Assembly: GCA_003562555.1 (NCBI GenBank) | Contig: PWUO01000287.1 | Location: forward strand, 1-5,048 | Reading direction: 5' to 3' | DNA from: Dehalococcoidia bacterium | GTDB taxonomy: Bacteria > Chloroflexota > Dehalococcoidia > GIF9 > AB-539-J10 | Length of the DNA stretch: 5,048 nucleotides | Shown here: piece after piece, positions 1 through 5,048 of the stretch | Numbering within the stretch: position 1 is the stretch's first letter | How the letters are laid out: each line of letters begins with the position of its first letter | Program-made: the position numbers and the translations under genes | The notes under the pieces: model-generated | Told to the model about the DNA's origin: nothing | Databases searched by the model: none | Seen by the model: only the letters and a program-made list of their open reading frames with translations

Positions 1-272
1 GGAGACGGGCTCCCCTGGAGGCACGCATTGAAGACATCGAGTCCGAGTTGCCTCGCTGCGAACAGGAACTGCACGAGTTGAACCTGCTGCTCGCCGATCC
101 GAACCATTACAGCAACGCAGCGCTCGTGATGGAAACTGTGGAACAGAAGAAGAGGCTGGAGGAACGCATCGATAGGCTCACCACCGAGTGGGAGCAGGTC
201 TTCCGGGATCTGGAGGAACTCCGTTGCGCGTTTGAACAGGAGCGCGAACGTGCCACATTTTCGGAGTCGTGA
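1..272 (+). CDS. ABC-F family ATPase, C-terminal coiled-coil end (5' partial)
   Basis: Only the last 89 codons are present; the reading frame enters from the left edge (first complete codon at 3) and stops with TGA at 270-272. The peptide is highly charged, rich in Glu, Arg and Leu, and forms two helices around a break (LLADPNHYSNAALV). This is the arrangement of the C-terminal coiled-coil domain of Uup/EttA-type ABC-F proteins: a helix, an 'L-x-DP-x-x-Y' turn, then a second helix with a late W-E pair (TTEWEQV). ABC-F proteins are soluble tandem ATP-binding-cassette proteins that act on ribosomes or nucleic acids and not in transport; in Uup the C-terminal coiled coil binds DNA. The ATPase domains lie outside the window, so the subfamily cannot be assigned. 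A TTG at 48 could be read as a start, but the frame is open to the window edge and the family match begins upstream of it. An unrelated coiled-coil protein is the alternative. Confidence 0.72.
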   Translation, partial: RRAPLEARIEDIESELPRCEQELHELNLLLADPNHYSNAALVMETVEQKKRLEERIDRLTTEWEQVFRDLEELRCAFEQERERATFSES

Positions 273-527
273 TGCCGTGCACATTCACATAGCCCCTCGT
301 AACGATCGCTCGATACACGCGATGGGTGAGCCACACGTGGCAGAGGCGTCAGCGAGATCAGACCTGGGGGACGGCCCCGTATCCGAAGTCACGATGAATG
401 CCGACGGAGGCGGGCAAGGCCTCGCGTTTCTCACGCGCGACGCCGGAGCAATGGACGTGCTGACCGGCTTTCTCACTTACGTGCCGTTATAGCAGCGCTC
501 CAAGTGTCGGCGCAGGAGCACCAGAGC
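273..527. other. Intergenic region without a convincing gene
   Basis: These 255 bases separate the ABC-F gene end from the glycosylase start. Short open frames exist on both strands (for example a TTG-started frame at 232-492 on +, and one at 285-476 on -), but none has a good ribosome binding site or a recognisable protein signature. The TTG-started frame also overlaps the end of the ABC-F gene. A small GGGG-ACGG-CCCC stem lies at 367-378 but has no T-tract, so it is not a convincing terminator. A TTATAG at 487-492 resembles a -10 box but lacks a properly spaced -35. The glycosylase promoter is probably here but could not be placed. Confidence 0.5.
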
Positions 528-1364
528 ATGACAACCCCGGCAGCAACAGGACTTACGCCTTCCGCGACCATCCGGTTCCGCAGGCGGGTGTACGCTCACT
601 ACGAGAAACACGGTCGGGACTTCCCGTGGCGCCACACGAACAATCCGTATCATATCCTCGTCTCCGAGGTCATGCTGCAGCAGACACAGGCGGTCCGCGT
701 GGTCAGCAAGTACTCCGATTTCATCACGAGGTTTCCCGACCTGCAGGCGCTTGCGAAGGCCTGCGCCACTGACGTACTCATCGCCTGGCAGGGGCTTGGC
801 TACAACCGGCGCGCCCTCAACCTGCACCGCATTGCGAAGGTGGTATGTGCAGACCATGGAGGAAACCTGCCCAGGGATGTAGGGCAACTGCGCGCACTGC
901 CGGGCATAGGTCCGTATTCCGCCGCGGCGATCAGAACGTTCGCGTTCAACGAGCTGGAGGTATTCGTTGAGACGAACATCCGAACTGTCTACCTGCACGA
1001 ATTCTTCCCCGAGACAGAGCACGTCCGCGATCGCGCCATCATGCCCTACATCGATGCCACCCTGGACAGAACGAATCCGCGTCGTTGGTACCAGGCACTG
1101 ATGGATTACGGAGCGGCGTTGAAGGAACGGGACAACGCGTCACGCCGCAGCGCGCATCACCGTCCCCAGGAACGGTTTCGAGGTTCGCGACGTGAGGCCA
1201 GAGGCATGATTCTCAGAGTACTGCTGCACAACGGGCCACTGACCCGGGATCGACTGGCCTGTTACGTCGAGACTTGGGAGGCACGACATGCACATGCGCT
1301 CGCGTCCCTTCAAAGAGACGGGCTCGTGATCGAACGTGACTCTGTCTTCTCCGTAGTTACGTAA
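528..1364 (+). CDS. MutY-like A/G-specific adenine glycosylase, FeS-less short form
   Basis: A 278-aa DNA glycosylase of the HhH-GPD (MutY/EndoIII) superfamily, expected to remove mispaired bases, classically adenine opposite 8-oxoguanine, in base excision repair. Visible motifs: DFPWR (31-35); SEVMLQQTQ (46-54), with E47 aligning to catalytic Glu37 of E. coli MutY and QQTQ typical of MutY rather than EndoIII; helix-hairpin-helix LPGIGPYSA (124-132); VETNIRTV (147-154), where E148 takes the place of catalytic Asp138; and MDYGAALK (192-199). The four-cysteine cluster-binding motif that normally follows is absent (all Cys lie elsewhere), and so is the NUDIX-like C-terminal domain; instead SRRSAHH leads into a probable winged helix (about 224-278). 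From memory, a similar clade annotated 'A/G-specific adenine glycosylase' occurs in candidate-phylum bacteria. ATG 528 is preferred because GGAG lies at 514-517; the in-frame GTG at 504 has no ribosome binding site and would add 8 residues. Exact substrate is uncertain. Confidence 0.85.
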   Translation: MTTPAATGLTPSATIRFRRRVYAHYEKHGRDFPWRHTNNPYHILVSEVMLQQTQAVRVVSKYSDFITRFPDLQALAKACATDVLIAWQGLGYNRRALNLHRIAKVVCADHGGNLPRDVGQLRALPGIGPYSAAAIRTFAFNELEVFVETNIRTVYLHEFFPETEHVRDRAIMPYIDATLDRTNPRRWYQALMDYGAALKERDNASRRSAHHRPQERFRGSRREARGMILRVLLHNGPLTRDRLACYVETWEARHAHALASLQRDGLVIERDSVFSVVT

Positions 1365-1380
1365 CCTTCTGAGAAAGGTT
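1363..1380 (+). repeat. Perfect 6-bp inverted repeat (small hairpin) at glycosylase stop codon
   Basis: AACCTT (1363-1368) and AAGGTT (1375-1380) are perfect inverted repeats around the 6-base loop CTGAGA. The left arm starts inside the TAA stop codon of the glycosylase gene and the right arm runs into the -35 box of the next promoter. There is no following T-tract, so an intrinsic terminator is unlikely. It may be an operator-like site or simple chance. Confidence 0.4.
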
Positions 1381-1407
1381 GACACCTCATCGGGCGACAA
1401 CTACCAT
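1379..1407 (+). promoter_or_regulatory. Sigma70-type promoter for PH-like/LOG operon
   Basis: A perfect -35 hexamer TTGACA (1379-1384) is followed after exactly 17 bases by TACCAT (1402-1407), which matches 4 of 6 positions of the -10 consensus, including both T-A and A-T ends. Transcription would start near 1414, giving a short leader of about 20 bases ahead of the ATG at 1435. The position directly downstream of the glycosylase stop indicates that the next two genes have their own promoter. This is prediction from sequence only. Confidence 0.65.
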
Positions 1408-1421
1408 TCGTGCGTACCCTC

Positions 1422-1426
1422 GGAGG
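1422..1426 (+). promoter_or_regulatory. Strong Shine-Dalgarno GGAGG deciding the PH-like gene start
   Basis: GGAGG, extended to GGAGGTG through 1428, sits 8 bases before the ATG at 1435. It overlaps the alternative GTG at 1426, which therefore cannot be a well-served start. Confidence 0.75.
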
Positions 1427-1434
1427 TGTACCGG

Positions 1435-1818
1435 ATGCCAGAGTACTCAGGCAGCATGTACGTTGATAAGAAGGACCAGCTTGAGAAGATCGAGGCTGTG
1501 TGCCTGCCGGATGAGCTGATACGGGCAGTCTTCGACCTTAAGGGGCGCGGTACCGGATTCCTCGGTATCACGGACAAGCGCATCATCTACTACGACAAGG
1601 AGTTCATGAAGAACCGCAAGGCGATGGTGAGCATACCGTTCAGCCGCATCTCCTCGGTCGCCAGCGAGGACAACTCGGGTTTCTTCATATCCAAAGGGTT
1701 TCTCGTAAGCGACACGCTTGCCCTCACCATCGCGGGAGAAGGGGTGAAGACGTTCGAGTTCAGAGGCGGCGAGAAGGCGCACCTCGCGCACATGATGATT
1801 ATGGAGCACATGCTATGA
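1435..1818 (+). CDS. Small bacterial PH-like domain protein
   Basis: A 127-aa soluble protein with no signal peptide or membrane helix. The central run resembles bacterial pleckstrin-homology-like domains (bPH type): LKGRGTGFLGITDKRIIYY (35-53) gives the typical pair of strands ending in 'T-D-K/R-R-I-I-Y', followed by VSIPFSRISSVASED (65-79), a further strand LALTIAG (95-101), KTFEFRGG (105-112), and a closing C-terminal helix (113-127). Single-domain proteins of about this length are common in bacteria and mostly uncharacterised; the fold binds lipids or proteins in some relatives, but no ligand can be read from this sequence. The ATG at 1435 is chosen because of the GGAGG at 1422; a GTG three codons upstream overlaps that site. 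The gene has its own promoter just upstream and its stop TGA overlaps the LOG start as ATGA, so the two are very probably translated together. Confidence 0.75.
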   Translation: MPEYSGSMYVDKKDQLEKIEAVCLPDELIRAVFDLKGRGTGFLGITDKRIIYYDKEFMKNRKAMVSIPFSRISSVASEDNSGFFISKGFLVSDTLALTIAGEGVKTFEFRGGEKAHLAHMMIMEHML

Positions 1819-2609
1819 CAGAACCAAAGGACCACTTGAGAAGCGATCCGGCAAACGGCTACGAGATCAATGATCTCGCCAAGGAAGATGCCTGGCGCAT
1901 GTTCCGCATCATCGGTGAGATGGTCAGCGGATTCGACCGCCTGTCAGGTATCGAGCCGGCAATTACCATATACGGATCGGCGCGGGTGCGACCGGGAGAT
2001 CCGCTGTATGAGACCACCGTGGAGATAGCCAGAGAACTGGGCAATCTGGGGTTCGCCATCGTGACCGGAGGCGGCCCCGGGCTCATGGAGGCGGCAAACA
2101 AGGGAGCACACGAGGCAGGAGTCACGTCAGTGGGCCTGAACATTGAGCTGCCCGAAGAACAGGACCCGAATCCCTATTCCACCCTTACCATCTCGTTCAA
2201 TCATTTCTTCGCAAGGAAGGTGATGCTGGCGAAGTACGCCACGGCGTTCATCGCTATGCCCGGCGGTATCGGCACACTCGACGAGTTGACGGAGATCCTC
2301 TGTCTCATTCAGACCCACAAGATGAAGCCGTTTCCGGTGATTGTGTACGACAGCAGCTACTGGAGTGGATTGATCGAGTGGCTTAAGGCAGAGACGCTGA
2401 CAGGAGGCTTCATATCCGAAGAAGACCTTGGTCTGCTGGTGGTCTGCGATTCCGTGGCCGATGTCGTGACTACCGTCCACGAATGGTACAATCGCCAGAG
2501 GCTTACCATGAAGCCGGCGATAGACATGGTGAAACGGCCACAGCGCAGGTCTGCGGGAGCACGGGGATCGGGCCGGACTCGAACGGGCAAGAAGGAAGGC
2601 CCCAAGTAA
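1815..2609 (+). CDS. LOG-family (TIGR00730-type) nucleotide 5'-monophosphate phosphoribohydrolase
   Basis: A 264-aa Rossmann-fold protein of the LOG ('lonely guy') family. Family members hydrolyse the N-glycosidic bond of nucleoside 5'-monophosphates, either cytokinin nucleotides (giving free base) or purine/pyrimidine monophosphates. Visible signatures: YGSAR (53-57) on the first strand; the glycine-rich loop GGGPGLMEAAN (85-95); FFARK (131-135), with R134 matching the family's catalytic Arg; and PGGIGTLDELTE (149-160), the PGGxGTxxE motif with catalytic E157. The N-terminal helix (about 17-45, AWRMFRIIGEMVSGFDRL) is typical of the longer LOG subgroup. The core ends near residue 228, and the last about 30 residues are a Pro-, Arg- and Lys-rich tail outside the fold. 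Translation starts at ATG 1815, overlapping the preceding stop, with GGAG at 1803-1806 inside the upstream gene. Cytoplasmic. Cytokinin production versus general nucleotide salvage cannot be decided from sequence. Confidence 0.9.
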   Translation: MTEPKDHLRSDPANGYEINDLAKEDAWRMFRIIGEMVSGFDRLSGIEPAITIYGSARVRPGDPLYETTVEIARELGNLGFAIVTGGGPGLMEAANKGAHEAGVTSVGLNIELPEEQDPNPYSTLTISFNHFFARKVMLAKYATAFIAMPGGIGTLDELTEILCLIQTHKMKPFPVIVYDSSYWSGLIEWLKAETLTGGFISEEDLGLLVVCDSVADVVTTVHEWYNRQRLTMKPAIDMVKRPQRRSAGARGSGRTRTGKKEGPK

Positions 2610-2782
2610 CCTCACCACCACACCAGCCCGGCTCGCACCGGACCCATACCCGGCTCAGCTTGATTACTCGGGGCCTACCAATGCACGCTATCATAGTCGT
2701 ATGCGAATGTCAATGAATGTGGCTGCCGGGAAGCACCCGGGACGAATCGGGTCATAGGCTCGCGGCCTCACAAGGAGATGCA
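2610..2782. promoter_or_regulatory. Leader region before HAD gene with repeats and a weak -10
   Basis: This 173-base gap likely holds the HAD gene promoter. A TATCAT -10-like hexamer lies at 2689-2694; the best -35-like words upstream (TTGATT at 2660, TTACTC at 2664) have poor spacing or match. Other structure: an 8-bp direct repeat CCCGGCTC at 2627-2634 and 2649-2656 (22 bases apart, about two helical turns), GAATGT repeated at 2705 and 2715 (10-base period), and a CCGGG-AAGCA-CCCGG stem at 2726-2740. An inverted repeat AGGCCCC (2597-2603) / GGGGCCT (2670-2676) spans the end of the LOG gene with a 66-base loop. None is a clear terminator. Confidence 0.3.
2772..2777 (+). promoter_or_regulatory. 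Shine-Dalgarno AAGGAG deciding the HAD gene start
   Basis: AAGGAG lies 5 bases before the ATG at 2783. An in-frame ATG at 2717 would add 22 residues that do not belong to the HAD fold and has no comparable site, so 2783 is taken as the true start. Confidence 0.75.
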
Positions 2783-3493
2783 ATGGCAATACGCGCGGTG
2801 TTCTTCGACTGGGTAAACACTCTCGTCCACCTGGAGCCGGATCGCCACGTTCTTTCGTCACAAGTCTGCCGGGAGTTCGGGATCGACCTCAGCGAACGAG
2901 ATGCCCTGCGCAGAATCTACGCCGCCGAGGCGGAGATGAGCGGCAAGCGTCCGCAGCAGTGGTCACCGGACGGAGACCCGGAAATCTATCTCCAGTACAA
3001 TGAGAGGGTGCTGGCCGAGGCGGGAATCGCCCCTCCCGACAGACAGACCGCGCTAAGGCTTCTCAAGCGGTTCGCCGAGAGATACAGGGAGGTCACGTTC
3101 TCCGTGTTCGACGATGCCAGGATTGCGCTCTGCCAACTCAAGGAACGGGGCATCATCACCGGTCTAATTTCCAACATGCCGCAGCAGATGCAGCCCGTGC
3201 TGGGAAAACTCGGATTAGAGGAACTCCTGGATTTCACTGTCTCCCCGCTTGACGTGAATGGTGAAGGGAAGCCCGCGGCGCCTATCTTTCTGGCCGCGCT
3301 GAAACGAGCGAACGTGAAAGCCGATGAGGCGCTGCACGTAGGAGACGAGCACTTCTCCGACGGTGTCGGAGCACGAGGCGTTGGGATCACGCCGGTCATT
3401 ATCGACCGTTACAACCTGTTCGCCTCCCTCACCGACTATCACCGCATCACCTCACTGCAGCAATTGCCGAGCCTGCTCGACACACTGGAGTAG
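2783..3493 (+). CDS. HAD-superfamily hydrolase-like protein with DWVNT motif I
   Basis: A 236-aa soluble protein with all HAD landmarks in order. Motif I is FFDWVNTL (7-14) with nucleophile D9; a helical cap region covers about residues 17-105; motif II is GLISNM (127-132) with S130; motif III Lys is K163 in GEGKPAAPIFLAAL; motif IV is GDEHFSDGVGARGVG (187-201), supplying acidic residues D188 and D193. The order and length fit subfamily I HAD proteins with an alpha-helical cap, the group that includes phosphoglycolate phosphatases, HDHD3-like proteins and L-2-haloacid dehalogenases. The second motif I Asp, the general acid of HAD phosphatases, is replaced by V11, so a standard phosphatase activity is doubtful; 2-haloacid dehalogenases also lack that Asp (DxYGT), but specific dehalogenase residues could not be confirmed. 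Substrate unknown. The start is fixed by the AAGGAG site; the gene appears to be transcribed alone. Confidence 0.85.
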   Translation: MAIRAVFFDWVNTLVHLEPDRHVLSSQVCREFGIDLSERDALRRIYAAEAEMSGKRPQQWSPDGDPEIYLQYNERVLAEAGIAPPDRQTALRLLKRFAERYREVTFSVFDDARIALCQLKERGIITGLISNMPQQMQPVLGKLGLEELLDFTVSPLDVNGEGKPAAPIFLAALKRANVKADEALHVGDEHFSDGVGARGVGITPVIIDRYNLFASLTDYHRITSLQQLPSLLDTLE

Positions 3494-3711
3494 TCATACA
3501 GACACGCTCCTGTCGATGCCGACTCCTGTCCTGCCATGCGCTACGGTAAGAAAGCATCTGCCGCCGTCTGCACCTGAAGTGAAGTATTGCCAGCGGCAGG
3601 CAAAGGCGCCATCGAGCTACAGATTCGGACACAGGCGGCTTTGCAGGACTACCACACCCACGGTCGGATACAATACGCTCTAGCGATCCACCGAAAGGAA
3701 GAACCCGAATC
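3494..3711. promoter_or_regulatory. Intergenic region with candidate -10 box before cohesin-like gene
   Basis: No gene is supported in these 218 bases. A TACAAT at 3669-3674 is a good -10 hexamer about 38 bases before the GTG start, but the nearest -35-like word, TTGCAG (3641-3646), is 22 bases away, too far for a normal sigma70 promoter. AAAGGAAG (3694-3701) is the probable ribosome binding site, somewhat distant from the GTG at 3712. A 7-bp inverted repeat, CTGCCGC (3558-3564) and GCGGCAG (3593-3599), encloses a 28-base loop; it lacks a T-tract and its role is unclear. Confidence 0.35.
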
Positions 3712-4779
3712 GTGCCTGAAACACTGAGAGACTTGCGCGACACACTGCGTCTCCGGGATGCCGTTCGCAGCCAGCTACAAGGCCTCGATACCACACAGGG
3801 GCAGGACGCAACCAAGAAAGACAAGCGCCAGGAGCGACGCAGCGAATTGATGAGACGGCTGTCCAAACTGGATGATGACGTGTCACGACTACGGCAGGCG
3901 CTCTCCGATGAGGCAGAACGTTCCCGCACAGATCTGTCCGAGGCCGAGCAATCCTTGCGTACGCTCGAAGAACGGCTGCGTGCCGGGGACATCACGGATG
4001 CAATCTTCCAGAAGGAAGAGCGGTCACTCCGCAATCAGATGCGGGCGGCCTGCGCTCACGTCTCCCTTGTGGAGAGTGTCTGCACCGCGGACACGGCTCA
4101 AGAGATGGACGGACGACGTACCGAGGCGATCGCGAACAGCGACATGAGTGCGTCGGACAAGACGGATGCCCTCATGCGACGCTACACAGAAGGGCGTCCC
4201 GCCGACTGGCCCGGTGCCTCCGTACCTGAACGTCTGGGGATGGTGTGGCGCGACGGGAAGAAGCCAAGATCCAGGCGGCCGATTCTCATCAGCACCGGAA
4301 TCATTGCCGCCCTCACCCTGATCGTCATAGGTGTAGTAATGGTATCGGGAGCATCCCGTGACAGCGTCACCGTGTTCCTCGGACAAGACGAGGTGCTCGT
4401 GCCCGTAATTGCTGAAAATGCCGATACCGTGCGCGAACTGGAGTTCACCATCGAGTATGATCCCGGGATGGTCACAGGAATCTCAGTAGTGCAGGGAGAA
4501 GTCGGACGTCTGGCTGTCATGCAATACGACTTCGATCGGGCGGGAAGCTTGACCGTAACCGTGCGCGACGTCGTTGGAGTCTCAGGCACAGGAGAACTAC
4601 TCATAGCCCGATTTCGCACCCGTCCGGATGCAGCCGGACAGGCGGGGCTCACCTTCACGTCCATCGAAGCCATTCACGCACTAACCGGTAGCGTTATCCC
4701 GGTCCACGGACAGGATGGATGGATAGACACGGACAACCTCGACGTGGCGGCGCCCGTACTTCAATTCGCTGCCCCGTAA
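3712..4779 (+). CDS. Membrane-anchored cohesin-like domain protein with cytoplasmic coiled coil
   Basis: A 355-aa protein in three parts. Residues 1-135 are hydrophilic, heptad-like helix rich in Arg, Glu, Leu and Gln (for example 43-110), with a helix-turn-helix stretch ERLRAGDITDAIFQKEER (87-104) that faintly resembles SHOCT-type modules. Residues 136-190 are a polar linker ending in a basic cluster (RDGKKPRSRR, 180-189). Residues 191-212 form one hydrophobic membrane helix. The basic cluster predicts an N-inside, C-outside orientation. Residues about 218-338 look like a cohesin-type beta sandwich: alternating strands, ELEFTIEYDPGMV (242-254) matching the 'F-x-x-x-Y-D-P' core, then VVQGEVG (259-265), GSLTVTV (278-284) and GTGELLIARFR (292-302). 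Cohesins bind dockerins in cellulosomes, but isolated cohesin-like domains occur widely in surface proteins. No signal peptide or dockerin is seen. The GTG at 3712 is the most upstream start, preceded by AAAGGAAG. The function is not known. Confidence 0.75.
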   Translation: MPETLRDLRDTLRLRDAVRSQLQGLDTTQGQDATKKDKRQERRSELMRRLSKLDDDVSRLRQALSDEAERSRTDLSEAEQSLRTLEERLRAGDITDAIFQKEERSLRNQMRAACAHVSLVESVCTADTAQEMDGRRTEAIANSDMSASDKTDALMRRYTEGRPADWPGASVPERLGMVWRDGKKPRSRRPILISTGIIAALTLIVIGVVMVSGASRDSVTVFLGQDEVLVPVIAENADTVRELEFTIEYDPGMVTGISVVQGEVGRLAVMQYDFDRAGSLTVTVRDVVGVSGTGELLIARFRTRPDAAGQAGLTFTSIEAIHALTGSVIPVHGQDGWIDTDNLDVAAPVLQFAAP

Positions 4780-4790
4780 CGAGTCGTCCG

Positions 4791-5048
4791 TCAGTGCCGG
4801 AGCCGGCCGCCGGAGGTGCCGTTGTACTGACGATCTATCAGAGTCCGTGGCGGCACCAGACCCCCGCGCAAGAAGGCCAGCGCGATGCCGAACAGCATGA
4901 GGATGCCACCCCCAATCTCGGCAATCGCAGGTGTCTCCGCCAGCACCAACCACGCGAGCACCGAGGCCCCTACTGGCTCGCCAAGAACGGCGACCGTCAC
5001 CATTGTGGCTGACACAAAGCGCAGCGCCCAATTGAGCGAAACGTGGCC
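4791..5048 (-). CDS. EamA/DMT-family transporter, C-terminal end (5' partial)
   Basis: The last 85 codons of a gene that enters from the right edge on the minus strand and ends with TGA at 4793-4791. The translation begins GHVSLNWALRFVSAT and contains VLGEPVGASVLAWLVLAE, then a hydrophobic helix IGGGILMLFGIALAFL before a short polar tail. The N-W-A-L-R run, the 'L-x-E-P-V-x-A' motif in the penultimate helix and the 'G-G-x-L-x-L-x-G' last helix are hallmarks of the second EamA domain in drug/metabolite transporter (DMT) superfamily proteins, ten-helix inner-membrane carriers that export amino acids or other metabolites. Substrate cannot be predicted from this part. A GTG at 5015 could be misread as a start, but the frame and the family match both continue upstream of it. 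The gene converges on the cohesin-like gene with only 11 bases between stops. Confidence 0.85.
   Translation of the reverse strand, partial: GHVSLNWALRFVSATMVTVAVLGEPVGASVLAWLVLAETPAIAEIGGGILMLFGIALAFLRGGLVPPRTLIDRQYNGTSGGRLRH

Noticed and set aside
232..492. Open frame on + between the ABC-F end and the glycosylase (TTG start, 86 codons)
   Set aside because: It overlaps the ABC-F reading frame at its start, uses TTG without a ribosome binding site, and its translation shows no family signature or clear fold.
461..492. Promoter with TTATAG as -10 before the glycosylase gene
   Set aside because: No -35-like hexamer is found at 16-18 bases upstream, and there is no extended -10 TG in the right place.
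477..1022. Long minus-strand open frame (181 codons) opposite the glycosylase gene
   Set aside because: It lies antisense to a gene with clear catalytic motifs; long antisense frames are expected in GC-rich coding DNA, and the translation matches nothing known.
1363..1380. Intrinsic terminator for the glycosylase gene
   Set aside because: The stem is only six A/T-containing base pairs and is followed by a -35 box instead of a T-tract.
2597..2676. Terminator from the AGGCCCC/GGGGCCT inverted repeat after the LOG gene
   Set aside because: The arms are 7 bp with a 66-base loop, the left arm lies within the coding sequence, and no T-tract follows.
2717..2782. 22-residue N-terminal extension of the HAD protein from the ATG at 2717
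   Set aside because: No ribosome binding site precedes it, the extra residues do not fit a signal peptide or the HAD fold, and a strong AAGGAG sits right before the ATG at 2783.
3447..4034. Minus-strand open frame of 195 codons opposite the cohesin-like gene start
   Set aside because: It is an antisense shadow with Ser/Arg-rich low-complexity translation, typical of the complement of a charged coiled coil.
4791..4830. GC-rich palindromic stretch (CCGG repeats) as a bidirectional terminator
   Set aside because: The possible stems have loops of two bases or fewer or overlap each other, there is no T-tract, and the stretch lies within the transporter coding sequence.

Overview
The window is GC-rich, densely coded bacterial DNA carrying six genes, two of them cut by the window edges. 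No rRNA, tRNA, CRISPR array, transposase or phage gene was recognised. Base composition, the FeS-less MutY-type glycosylase, the DWVNT-type HAD protein and a non-cellulosomal cohesin-like membrane protein would fit an environmental Chloroflexota (Dehalococcoidia/SAR202-like) or a similar uncultured lineage. That placement is an inference from general resemblance, not something the sequence proves.

Layout, left to right: (1) the 3' end of an ABC-F type ATPase gene, only its C-terminal coiled coil (1-272); (2) a gap of about 255 bases with no convincing gene; (3) a MutY/EndoIII-superfamily DNA glycosylase of 278 aa without the iron-sulfur cluster cysteines or the NUDIX-like 8-oxoG domain (528-1364); (4) a clear sigma70-type promoter (TTGACA-17-TACCAT) followed by a two-gene operon: a small bacterial PH-like domain protein (1435-1818) and a LOG-family nucleotide phosphoribohydrolase (1815-2609), coupled through an ATGA overlap; (5) a 173-base leader with small repeats, then a HAD-superfamily protein lacking the second motif I aspartate (2783-3493); (6) a 218-base gap with a candidate -10 box; (7) a 355-aa protein with a cytoplasmic coiled coil, one membrane helix and an exported cohesin-like domain (3712-4779); (8) on the opposite strand, the C-terminal end of an EamA/DMT transporter (4791-5048), convergent with gene 7 and only 11 bases from it.

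The genes look mostly like independent housekeeping or accessory functions: DNA repair, nucleotide salvage, a HAD enzyme, a surface protein and a transporter. The only strong evidence of joint function is the PH-like/LOG pair, which share a promoter and overlap by four bases. The most unusual items are the MutY-like enzyme with Glu in place of the catalytic Asp, and the membrane-anchored cohesin-like protein with its large intracellular coiled coil. I do not see a clear new multi-gene system.
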